From Flavobacterium flavigenum (GTDB taxonomy: Bacteria > Bacteroidota > Bacteroidia > Flavobacteriales > Flavobacteriaceae): a DNA stretch of 64,000 nt. The notes under the pieces were generated by a model. That model did no database searches. It was not told the DNA's origin and saw nothing but the letters and a program-made list of their open reading frames with translations. A program made the position numbers and the translations under genes. Below are positions 17,769-25,889 of the stretch, piece after piece; positions within the stretch are counted from its first letter, which is position 1; each line of letters begins with the position of its first letter. The stretch is taken from NCBI RefSeq assembly GCF_027111255.2, contig NZ_CP114285.2, positions 1,736,001-1,800,000 on the forward strand, written 5' to 3'.

Positions 17769-18839
17769 TTATTTTTTGCCCTTAGCGTTTTTTATGTCTT
17801 TTAAATAATTTACACCTTTTTTGGTGGGCGTTAAAAAAGCCCCTTCACCATATTCATTCCAAGCATATATTAATCCTATTTTTTCAGTCCCTATTGGATT
17901 TTTAGACAACCATTGAACACAATTTGATATAGATTTCTTAACTGAATTTGGAGAAAACCCTACATAATAAGACGCATTTTCATAATTATTGCTCGTATTG
18001 GCCCAAGGACGAGGATCCCAGTTTAATGTACAAACTGGAATGTAAGGTAGTTTTTTTGATGTTCTCCTGATATTTTCCCATAATTCAATCTCCGCTGTCT
18101 GAAGCTTACTTATAGGAACTTGTATTTTAGTATTAGGAAGCGCAATGTTATGATAATTATAACCCGTAATAATATCAAATCCACATAATTCAGCCAAAGC
18201 GATATTATCGGGAGAACCATCGATACAAACGGCAGCACTAACGCCACCTAACCCCCTTTTTTCAGCATCAGAGGAGATAGTAGCAAGAGCGTCTTTTACT
18301 GCTTTTGCACTACCAAACCCTTCGACTAAAGTATGGATAGAGAAGAAAATCAAAAGAGGTTTATTATTGACTTTCATATAATTTTTTACAGAAAAATAGC
18401 TTAACCATTCTTTTGATACCACTGACCAATTATTTTTATTAATTAAGAATCCGGCATGATTAGCCACCATTAACGAAAATGACATTTTTTGAGTTACTGG
18501 TGATTTGATAAAATATTTAAGACTGTTGTTTAATGGTTCTTTTTTAAAATCTCCTTTATCAGGATAATACCAGCAAAAACTAAAAAAAGAAATGCCCGCT
18601 TTCGAAGCTGTTTCAATTTGTTTATTCATAATTGATTGCGAACTCGTCATCCATCCCCATTTTGGTTCCCTGTTTGAAAACGAATCTTTTAATTTAGACG
18701 TTAAATGATATGGATAAGTTCCATGCCAACCATCAAAATAATAAGCACCCAACTTAACTTCTGCTTGAGCCCGTGCATAGAACATTGTGAAAATAATCAA
18801 AAAGAAAGAAATACAAGCTTTGTAAAATTGTACTTTCAT
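17769..18839 (-). CDS. Secreted glycoside hydrolase family 99-like protein
   Basis: The 356-residue protein has a cleavable signal peptide (KACISFFLIIFTMFYARAQA). It is followed by a GH71/GH99/WbsX-like TIM barrel: GAYYFDGWHGTYPYH near the start, FFSFCWYYPD, and LIYAWNEYGEGAFLTP near the end (the conserved WNE-GEG motif). Relatives include endo-acting mannosidases and polysaccharide-locus WbsX proteins. The signal peptide argues for action in the periplasm or outside, for example trimming or releasing the polymer, rather than cytoplasmic transfer. It is tightly packed among glycosyltransferase genes. Confidence 0.82.
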   Translation of the reverse strand: MKVQFYKACISFFLIIFTMFYARAQAEVKLGAYYFDGWHGTYPYHLTSKLKDSFSNREPKWGWMTSSQSIMNKQIETASKAGISFFSFCWYYPDKGDFKKEPLNNSLKYFIKSPVTQKMSFSLMVANHAGFLINKNNWSVVSKEWLSYFSVKNYMKVNNKPLLIFFSIHTLVEGFGSAKAVKDALATISSDAEKRGLGGVSAAVCIDGSPDNIALAELCGFDIITGYNYHNIALPNTKIQVPISKLQTAEIELWENIRRTSKKLPYIPVCTLNWDPRPWANTSNNYENASYYVGFSPNSVKKSISNCVQWLSKNPIGTEKIGLIYAWNEYGEGAFLTPTKKGVNYLKDIKNAKGKK

Positions 18840-18854
18840 AACTGCAATTCTAAA

Positions 18855-19622
18855 TTATTTTTTCAGGTAAGCATTAAAACCCATTTTCCGTAAAATCGCT
18901 TTTACCCTAAATTTTAAGCTTATCTTATAAACATTCAACCTCGCACTCGTTGCCGACGCTCCACCTGTTTGAACAGCTGCCCTTTCGTGTTCCAGTAATG
19001 CTTTTAAAGAATCACTAGCTCCCCCCTCCTGCATAAGCACTGTAATTTCGTCAAAAAAAACAGCTTTTAATTTTTCCTGAGGCCTTAAAAGCAATTCATA
19101 ATCACCTGTTATTTTATATGAAATATCAAATAGCCCATATTGATCAAAAAGTCTTTTTGAATGCAAAGATCCCGGATGTGCTACAGTCATATCTTTTAAG
19201 AAAAGCGGCCATTCCCAAGGCCAGCCTTTTACACGTATAGAATGACCCGTAAGATCTACCATCTTCATACGGCTAGAAATGTAATCTACTTGATCTATAG
19301 AAGGAAGTTTGGACATAAATCCTAAATACTTTTCAATTGCTCCTGGCAAAAGCTGATCATCTGCACCAAGAAACATAATCCAATCTCCACTACTGGCAAC
19401 AACCCCTTTATTCCACGCATCATAGATTCCTTTATCAGGTTCACTAATCCAAAACGATACTTTTTCGAGATGCTTTTTTATTAGATTCACAGTATCATCC
19501 TTAGAACCCCCATCTATTATTATCAATTCTAAATTATCGGAATTTTGAATATTTACACTTTCAATAAGGCGCTCTAAATACGAAGCTGCATTATATGTTG
19601 CGACTATAATAGATATCTTCAT
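18855..19622 (-). CDS. GT2 family glycosyltransferase
   Basis: This 255-residue GT-A enzyme begins MKISIIVATYNAASYLERLI. It has LIIIDGGSKDDT and the metal-binding region WIMFLGADDQLLP (DxD-like GADD), as in WcaA-like family 2 transferases. Its start overlaps the end of the upstream polymerase gene by 32 bases. It adds one sugar of the repeat unit, and its specificity is unknown. Confidence 0.9.
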   Translation of the reverse strand: MKISIIVATYNAASYLERLIESVNIQNSDNLELIIIDGGSKDDTVNLIKKHLEKVSFWISEPDKGIYDAWNKGVVASSGDWIMFLGADDQLLPGAIEKYLGFMSKLPSIDQVDYISSRMKMVDLTGHSIRVKGWPWEWPLFLKDMTVAHPGSLHSKRLFDQYGLFDISYKITGDYELLLRPQEKLKAVFFDEITVLMQEGGASDSLKALLEHERAAVQTGGASATSARLNVYKISLKFRVKAILRKMGFNAYLKK

Positions 19623-20958
19623 TATTATGATTATTTTTTTTTATTAGTCTCCTGGATCTCATCTTGTTAAATACTTGTGTATTAAGAGATAAACCAAATA
19701 TCATCCATGCATAGTATACAAACGGGTTCTCATAAGTATTTACAGATACCGCACTTGTTATAATGTATGCCAGCAAAAAGCCAAAACCTATAGTAGCAAA
19801 TGCATTTCTTCCAATATTTTTTCTTATTAAAAATCCTATCCTGAATTTTAAAATTAATAGTAACAGCAAACCAAAAATCCCCAACTCAATTCCAAAATTA
19901 ATAAGTGACGATTCAGCAAAATACAAACCTGTATTGAAATGAGTATGTGCATAATCTGTCGCTCCCAAACCCTTTCCCTGAGGATTTTCAAACAAATACT
20001 CTAATGCATCTAAGGTCATATCACCTCTCGCACTTGCACTCGCTTCTTTACCAGATAGAGTAGATTCGATAATAAAATAGAATTTAGGCACACTAAATAT
20101 TATTGCTGTTACGAAAAATAAAGCTATGAGAACATACTTTAATCCAAAACTTCTAAAACGCTCATCAACAATCAAGACATAGAGAAAAGTGATTAACAAA
20201 ATAGCCCAGCCAGCTCGTGAAAAAGACGTTAATAAGCAAAAAGTAGAAACTCCTAAACATATTAATAAGGTCCACAGTTGAAGAGCCGAGAATTTAAAAT
20301 TTGCTTTGTTAACCCAACAAAATAAACCCAAAATTACTATTGCACTGTTAAATATCCCCATTTGATTAGGCCCTCCTGTTATAAGTCCGCTTACACGGTC
20401 ATAACCCATAATCTGAAATGATGAGTTATCATAGTATAAGGTTCCATCACTTGCTTCTTCAAAAGAAGCACCCAATATATTTCGGAAACTATAACGGATT
20501 GTAGGAGATACAAAATCAACTACACCCGTAATATTGATTAACAAACTTCCTAATAGAATTATCAAAAAAAACATTTTGATATCTGAACTTGTAAAACGAA
20601 TTTTTGAGACCGAAATTGTTAGAAAAAATGGAAAAAATAGTTTTTTAAATGTTCCTGCTATTCTGTAATCATTATCAATCCCTATAATTGTATATACTAA
20701 AATGAATATAGAAAAGAATACAAAGATTTTTAAAGCTTCAGTATATGCATAATTCTTAACATTAAGTGTTCGGAAAAACAATGCCAAAATTCCCAATTCT
20801 TTCCAAACAGCAAATATTTCCCCACCATCTTTAAATACCAAATACTTAATTGTACCATGTATAGGTAATAAGAAAAATATCAGATAAAGAATACGCTTCT
20901 CTGAAACCCGAAAAAAATAAAACAAAAATGCACCTAAAAATAAAAGTTCTAATACCAT
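19591..20958 (-). CDS. Wzy-like O-antigen/capsule polymerase
   Basis: The 455-residue integral membrane protein has about ten to twelve hydrophobic helices. A large polar loop near residues 300-345 contains GLGATDYAHTHFNTGLY and AESSLINFGIELGIFGLL, the pattern of the O-antigen ligase/polymerase family (Wzy_C). In a locus with Wzx, Wza and Wzc it is best read as the periplasmic polymerase of undecaprenyl-linked repeat units. The C-terminal tail (NNHNNEDIYYSRNI) overlaps the next gene. Confidence 0.88.
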   Translation of the reverse strand: MVLELLFLGAFLFYFFRVSEKRILYLIFFLLPIHGTIKYLVFKDGGEIFAVWKELGILALFFRTLNVKNYAYTEALKIFVFFSIFILVYTIIGIDNDYRIAGTFKKLFFPFFLTISVSKIRFTSSDIKMFFLIILLGSLLINITGVVDFVSPTIRYSFRNILGASFEEASDGTLYYDNSSFQIMGYDRVSGLITGGPNQMGIFNSAIVILGLFCWVNKANFKFSALQLWTLLICLGVSTFCLLTSFSRAGWAILLITFLYVLIVDERFRSFGLKYVLIALFFVTAIIFSVPKFYFIIESTLSGKEASASARGDMTLDALEYLFENPQGKGLGATDYAHTHFNTGLYFAESSLINFGIELGIFGLLLLLILKFRIGFLIRKNIGRNAFATIGFGFLLAYIITSAVSVNTYENPFVYYAWMIFGLSLNTQVFNKMRSRRLIKKNNHNNEDIYYSRNI

Positions 20959-20995
20959 GCTTTTTTTTTAAGAGGAAGCCTTCAAAATAAGTCTT

Positions 20996-22441
20996 TTAAA
21001 CTTTTTTCCTATCTAATAAAAAACTTCTAATCTGTAGGTAAATAAAGTCTTTAAATATCAACAAAATTAAACTGTATACTACTCCTCCAATAGACAAGCA
21101 AAATATAAGCTTTAAAAATTTTGGCAAGTAAAGAAAAAGACTAAGCCAAATAGCTATTACCATAATAAATGTAGCAAATAAATATCTCATAAATGAATTT
21201 ATAAATCCAACTAAAACAATATCTTTCGAATAAAATATCAGGCTTATCAATAGAATCAATTGCGCTACTACTGACGCAATTGCAGCACCATTAAATGAAT
21301 AAAGTGGGACTAATAAGAAATTCAAACCAATATTAATTATTGTCGACAAGATTATCCAAACCATCACTATTTTTTCCTTCCCTTGCGGATAAAGAATTTG
21401 AATGCCTATAAATGATGATAGCCCAATTACTGATATAAGCGGAGAAACAATTTTTAGAGTATCAATTGCTGGTTGGTAAGAATCCCCACAAAACAGAGGA
21501 ATGATTAAACCGGCTAATAAAAACAATCCGGCAGAGATTGGTAACGAAATTGCTAAAATAAATTGAAGTGCTTTTTGTGAAAGGTCTACAAAACGCTCAT
21601 TTTGCTGTTCTGACAATAAGTTTGATAAGCGAGGCAACATTACCATACCTAAAGAACTTACCACGGTCAAAGCTACCTGAATTAATTTTGTCGCTGCAGA
21701 AAAATAGCCCACTCCCTCATTTGTATCAAGAAAACCAAGCATTAATACATTTAATGTTATGTAAATAACAAAAAATAAATTGAGAGCGAATGAATGAAGT
21801 GTAAATCTAAAATGTCTGAAAATACTTAACTCAAGCCATTTAACATTTTTAAAATCAATATACATTCTAAGACGAAAGAGATTAAAAAAATTTCCTCCCG
21901 CCACACCAAAAACATTGTAAATAGCATACCACATTAAATCTGTTTTGTTTTTTACTAAAAAAAACAACAAAAACAACGAAATAATTTTAACAATCAATCC
22001 CCGAATAGTAATATACTTAAAATCTTCTACCCCTTTGTAAAACCATTCGCTACCAATTGTCATTAAAAAAATGGATGAACTCAAAACCATAAACAATGGC
22101 AGCTCGTTACGCACTTTAGTTATGCTATATCCTAATACAGCAATAACTAAATACCCTAGTAACGTAAGAAACAAACTCAAAAGCAATATTTCTAAAGAAA
22201 TTTTTGTTCTTTTTTCAGGATTATCTCTCACTTTCGCTACTTCTCGTACACCATACATAGGTATCCCTAATAAAACAAACATACCTACATAATCAACAAT
22301 GGATTTTAGAAAATTTATCTGCCCTATTCCATCTGCCATCAATATTCTGGAAGCATAAGGAAATGTTATCACTGGAAACAAGACAACCGTAACCGTATTA
22401 AAGAAATTTAGTAAAAAATTTTTTTTTAATGATTTAGACAT
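20996..22441 (-). CDS. Wzx-like flippase (polysaccharide transporter, MOP superfamily)
   Basis: The 481-residue protein has about 12 to 14 membrane helices. Its N-terminus, NFFNTVTVVLFPVITFPYAS, followed by DGIGQINFLKSI, is typical of RfbX/Wzx-type flippases. It would move undecaprenyl-pyrophosphate repeat units across the inner membrane to the Wzy polymerase encoded 37 bases downstream. No soluble domain is present. Confidence 0.92.
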   Translation of the reverse strand: MSKSLKKNFLLNFFNTVTVVLFPVITFPYASRILMADGIGQINFLKSIVDYVGMFVLLGIPMYGVREVAKVRDNPEKRTKISLEILLLSLFLTLLGYLVIAVLGYSITKVRNELPLFMVLSSSIFLMTIGSEWFYKGVEDFKYITIRGLIVKIISLFLLFFLVKNKTDLMWYAIYNVFGVAGGNFFNLFRLRMYIDFKNVKWLELSIFRHFRFTLHSFALNLFFVIYITLNVLMLGFLDTNEGVGYFSAATKLIQVALTVVSSLGMVMLPRLSNLLSEQQNERFVDLSQKALQFILAISLPISAGLFLLAGLIIPLFCGDSYQPAIDTLKIVSPLISVIGLSSFIGIQILYPQGKEKIVMVWIILSTIINIGLNFLLVPLYSFNGAAIASVVAQLILLISLIFYSKDIVLVGFINSFMRYLFATFIMVIAIWLSLFLYLPKFLKLIFCLSIGGVVYSLILLIFKDFIYLQIRSFLLDRKKV

Positions 22442-22447
22442 TCGTTT

Positions 22448-23251
22448 TTATTTACTTGACATTAAGATTTTTTCTAGTTCCACTCTTGGAAATATTTCCA
22501 GCATCCCACCTCTGGTGGCATTATAAATTTTAATACCATTTTGATTTGCATATTCTAATGCCAGTTTATAATCATCCATTAAACCATTGTATAAATCTTC
22601 GGCAGAGTTGGCTAAATTATTTGCACCTTTGTAGTCAACTAAACTACTATGCTTTACCTCACCAAAAAAGTTACAATCAGTACCTAACAAGTATATTTCT
22701 TTAAATCCCATATAAAATGCAATCTGCATCAAAAAATGTACTACAGAGCTTCCTTCATATACCCGTTTAGAAATATCTGTACTGATACTTGTTGTCCAAA
22801 AGCGTTTCGGAATAATTTTACGAACATAAGCATTATATCCAATACCTTGCTTAAAAGGCACTGCAAAACCATTTTTTATATGCCATTTAATATATTTATC
22901 AGGATAAAATGCGCAATTTAATTTAACATCAGTCAATTCATCCTTAATCCTTTCGAATACATTTACATCCACCACACCATAATAGTCTGGTCTCCAATTT
23001 GTTTTATCAAACAATTTATAAATAGAGTTCATTCCAAAACAAATCTCACCCTTTAAAATGTTTACATCATCCAACGTTAAACTCGGTCCCGAAGCAACAA
23101 TAAAACATCTTTTATCATTATGTATATTTTTAAATTGCTTTAAAGATTTAAAACGAGATTTAAAAATAAATGGAACAATATACGCTATATAACTCGTAAG
23201 TACTATTTTATATGGTAATTTAATAAACCACAGTTCCTTTATTTTGTTCAT
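22448..23251 (-). CDS. DUF115 / GT42-like protein of the polysaccharide locus
   Basis: The 267-residue protein has a possible N-terminal membrane-associated helix (KIVLTSYIAYIVPFIF). A Rossmann-like domain follows, with CFIVASGPSLTLDD (49-62), CFGMNSIYKLF, GSSVVHFLMQIAFYMGFKEI and YLLGTDCNFFGE. This pattern (GxGPS-like loop, small-residue N-S pair, GTD/GID strand) is shared by the DUF115/MptE-like family and by GT42 sialyltransferases such as Cst. A transferase for an activated sugar, possibly the CMP-nonulosonate made by this locus, is plausible but unproven. It lies 6 bases upstream of the flippase gene. Confidence 0.7.
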   Translation of the reverse strand: MNKIKELWFIKLPYKIVLTSYIAYIVPFIFKSRFKSLKQFKNIHNDKRCFIVASGPSLTLDDVNILKGEICFGMNSIYKLFDKTNWRPDYYGVVDVNVFERIKDELTDVKLNCAFYPDKYIKWHIKNGFAVPFKQGIGYNAYVRKIIPKRFWTTSISTDISKRVYEGSSVVHFLMQIAFYMGFKEIYLLGTDCNFFGEVKHSSLVDYKGANNLANSAEDLYNGLMDDYKLALEYANQNGIKIYNATRGGMLEIFPRVELEKILMSSK

Positions 23252-23310
23252 TAATTTCTTTAAAATGAGTTAATTTTCTTTACAATTTCTGGCTCTTTCC
23301 ACTAAAACCT

Positions 23311-24429
23311 CTATTGTAAATTATTACCTGTTGTAAATCGTACATCTAATCTTTTTATTATTCTTCTTCCAAATTCTACACTTGGTTTTTCGATATATTT
23401 TTCCGACAATAACGCGAATCCAAAAGTACAGAAAACTGAAAACAGATAGAATATCATAAGAGTTACGGTCCCATTAATCATAGATAATCTCGGTGCTAAA
23501 AAACTAGTAATAAAATGTGCAAATATAAAATGTAATAAATACATAGAAAATGAAACCTGACCTATTTTAATTAATAACTTTTGATTTAAAAAATCATTTT
23601 TTTGAAATAATTCAAACAGAAAAACAAATGATAATCCGGATATTATAGGAATAAGTGAGAAAAAGTATGGTACATTAAAATACCATAACATATTAGAGAC
23701 AAAAGTTAAAGCAATAAAGAACAGAAAATTATTAACTGAACTTAATTCATATTTATAATACTTTTTAAAAAAGAAATATCCAATACCTATCAAAAAAACA
23801 GGCAACTGATTAATAATATTAAAGTAAATGAAATCATTATTTGAAATGTAATATCCAGAAAAACTCAATAAAACAATACATAATTGTGAAAAAATAATTC
23901 CTGAAAAAATAAATATAAAAATACTCTTAAAGGAATATAATTTAACTCTAGCGACTTTAAACAAAAAAGGGAATATTGCATAGAATGCCATTTCAGTTCC
24001 TATTGACCATCCTCCCTCGACAATCTTATTATTAGCTGATGGAACAAAACCATGAATAAAAATTAAATTGCTAAATATATTTAGAAAATTATATTTAGCT
24101 GGAACTTCAATTTTACCAGTATGAAATTGTGAAATCAACAAAGATACAACAAAATAGATTATTAATCCACAATAATAAGCTGGAGCAATCCTAAAATATC
24201 TTCTAATTCCAAATTTAATCAAAGGTAAAGTTTCGTTATCTCTCCTATAACCAGAAAGACAAAGTGTATAAGCTGAAGCTATAAAAAAAAGTTGAACCCC
24301 CATTTGTCCATACCTTGCTATTACTTCAGTTATAAAATCTAAATTCCTAATTTTTTGAGATGTGTGAACCAGAATAACCATCAGTATCGCTACCCCTCTA
24401 ATTGAGTCAATAAATTTCAACTTCATCAT
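23311..24429 (-). CDS. Acyltransferase 3 family membrane protein (O-acetyltransferase-like)
   Basis: The 372-residue protein has about ten membrane helices and the AT3 signature: LKFIDSIRGVAILMVILVH at the N-terminus, then GVQLFFIASAYTLCLSGY and RRYFRIAPAYYCGL. AT3 proteins such as OafA and NodX transfer acetyl or other acyl groups to sugars at the membrane. Here it probably modifies the repeat unit of the locus. The C-terminal YLIEKP-like motif appears as SEKYIEKPS. Confidence 0.9.
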   Translation of the reverse strand: MMKLKFIDSIRGVAILMVILVHTSQKIRNLDFITEVIARYGQMGVQLFFIASAYTLCLSGYRRDNETLPLIKFGIRRYFRIAPAYYCGLIIYFVVSLLISQFHTGKIEVPAKYNFLNIFSNLIFIHGFVPSANNKIVEGGWSIGTEMAFYAIFPFLFKVARVKLYSFKSIFIFIFSGIIFSQLCIVLLSFSGYYISNNDFIYFNIINQLPVFLIGIGYFFFKKYYKYELSSVNNFLFFIALTFVSNMLWYFNVPYFFSLIPIISGLSFVFLFELFQKNDFLNQKLLIKIGQVSFSMYLLHFIFAHFITSFLAPRLSMINGTVTLMIFYLFSVFCTFGFALLSEKYIEKPSVEFGRRIIKRLDVRFTTGNNLQ

Positions 24430-24523
24430 GTACTTGTAAACTTCTTACTTAAATTAATTAGAAATAATTTGATTGTTTAAACTGGAATTTTAATGAGTTC
24501 CTTATGCTTAAATATTTGCAGTA

Positions 24524-25792
24524 TTATTTTAGAGAACTAATATTGGATTTTAAAAAAACAGCACGATTGTTAATAATATCCTCCTCATTAATTTTTATTA
24601 AAACAATACCTCCAACTGGAGCCCTCAAATAATCATAAACTATATTCAATACTCCGGGATCAGTTTCTATCATGTCAGGATAGCTGATGCCATAACCACC
24701 TTGAGTACCAATAGTACTATCTAAAAGTATTTTATAAGGCCAGGTAAGGCCATCATCTTCAGAAAGGCAAACTGTCATATTCGATCTATTAACATCATTG
24801 TTAAAAATAAAAACCAATCGTCCTGACTTTAATTTGCCTAAGTAAAATCGAGATGGTGTTGTAGCTCCAAGATCTGTAAATTTGATAGAATTATCCCAGG
24901 TATCTCCATCTTTACTTTTAGAATAATAAATTCCATCTTTAGTTCTAACCATACCCAAGTAAGTACTATCTTTCAATTGAACAACCATATGTTCATGAAT
25001 TTGACTGATTGCAACTGGCACAGGAATTGCTCCTGTTTTTTTAAAATCTACTAAGCTTTCATTTCCATAGTTTGCTTTATAGATAAAGGGTTTATGCATT
25101 TGATAATTGCCTTCGTACCATCTTGCAACAGGAAATACAACTTGATCAGAGAACTCAGAATAAAACAATTTATTCAGCATAATACCTTCCACAATTTTTC
25201 TTGGAGGAGAAAAATTAATCGTATCGCCATCATCTGACAAGTTTATTTTTGAGTACCAGGTAGTAGCCCATTCTTTTGCGGCAATATTTTTTTTCTGTAC
25301 ATGTTTCCCCCAATACAGATAAAGATTCCCAAATTTATCTTTAAAAAAATTTGGGTCTTTCATTCTTGTGGAATCTTCAGGAGAAACTGCCAATATCAAT
25401 TTGTCATGATCCCAGCTTTGCCCCTTATCTTTACTTACAGAAATAGTTAGATAATTTTCATTACTTTCACCGTTTCCTCCACTGATCCAGCCTGCATATA
25501 AATTACCTAATCTGTCCACACCTATTGATGGTATTCCCTGCCACTTTCTTTTTGACAATAAAAACCTGGGATTATTATTTTGATTTTGCAGGATTTCCCC
25601 TTCTCCATATACATCTGAATTTACAATATGATCCTTTAAAAATAAATCAAAGTTATCTCCCGGGTAGGAGTTAGGCGGCTTGTGCGTGTCTATTGGAGTA
25701 GGTTTCTCCGAAAAAGAATCTTTATCAACACTACAACATGTGAAAGCAAGTATTGTAAAAATAGAAAAAAGAATTAAGTATTTTTTTTTCAT
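24524..25792 (-). CDS. Sialidase-fold (BNR/Asp-box) lipoprotein
   Basis: The 422-residue protein has a lipoprotein signal (FTILAFTCC, Cys19/20) and at least three Asp-box motifs: SKDKGQSW, SKDGDTW and SEDDGLTW. These indicate a six-bladed beta-propeller of the sialidase superfamily. The N-terminal active-site motif of true GH33 sialidases (F/Y-R-I-P) appears as QGIPSIGVDRLGNLYAGW, so the first arginine of the catalytic triad is not where expected. It could be a modified glycan-acting enzyme or a glycan-binding propeller. It sits directly downstream of the NeuB-fusion gene, which makes a nonulosonic-acid substrate attractive. Confidence 0.75.
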   Translation of the reverse strand: MKKKYLILFSIFTILAFTCCSVDKDSFSEKPTPIDTHKPPNSYPGDNFDLFLKDHIVNSDVYGEGEILQNQNNNPRFLLSKRKWQGIPSIGVDRLGNLYAGWISGGNGESNENYLTISVSKDKGQSWDHDKLILAVSPEDSTRMKDPNFFKDKFGNLYLYWGKHVQKKNIAAKEWATTWYSKINLSDDGDTINFSPPRKIVEGIMLNKLFYSEFSDQVVFPVARWYEGNYQMHKPFIYKANYGNESLVDFKKTGAIPVPVAISQIHEHMVVQLKDSTYLGMVRTKDGIYYSKSKDGDTWDNSIKFTDLGATTPSRFYLGKLKSGRLVFIFNNDVNRSNMTVCLSEDDGLTWPYKILLDSTIGTQGGYGISYPDMIETDPGVLNIVYDYLRAPVGGIVLIKINEEDIINNRAVFLKSNISSLK

Positions 25793-25889
25793 ATAAAATA
25801 TATGTTATCAGGAAAAGTCAAAAAAATATTTTAAAAATACTACTTACTTCAATCTAAATAATTAAAACACAAATAAAACAAGCAACTGC

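Noticed and set aside
24524..25792. A canonical GH33 sialidase
   Set aside because: Asp-boxes support the fold, but the FRIP-type motif with its catalytic Arg is not seen, so the call is limited to sialidase-fold protein.
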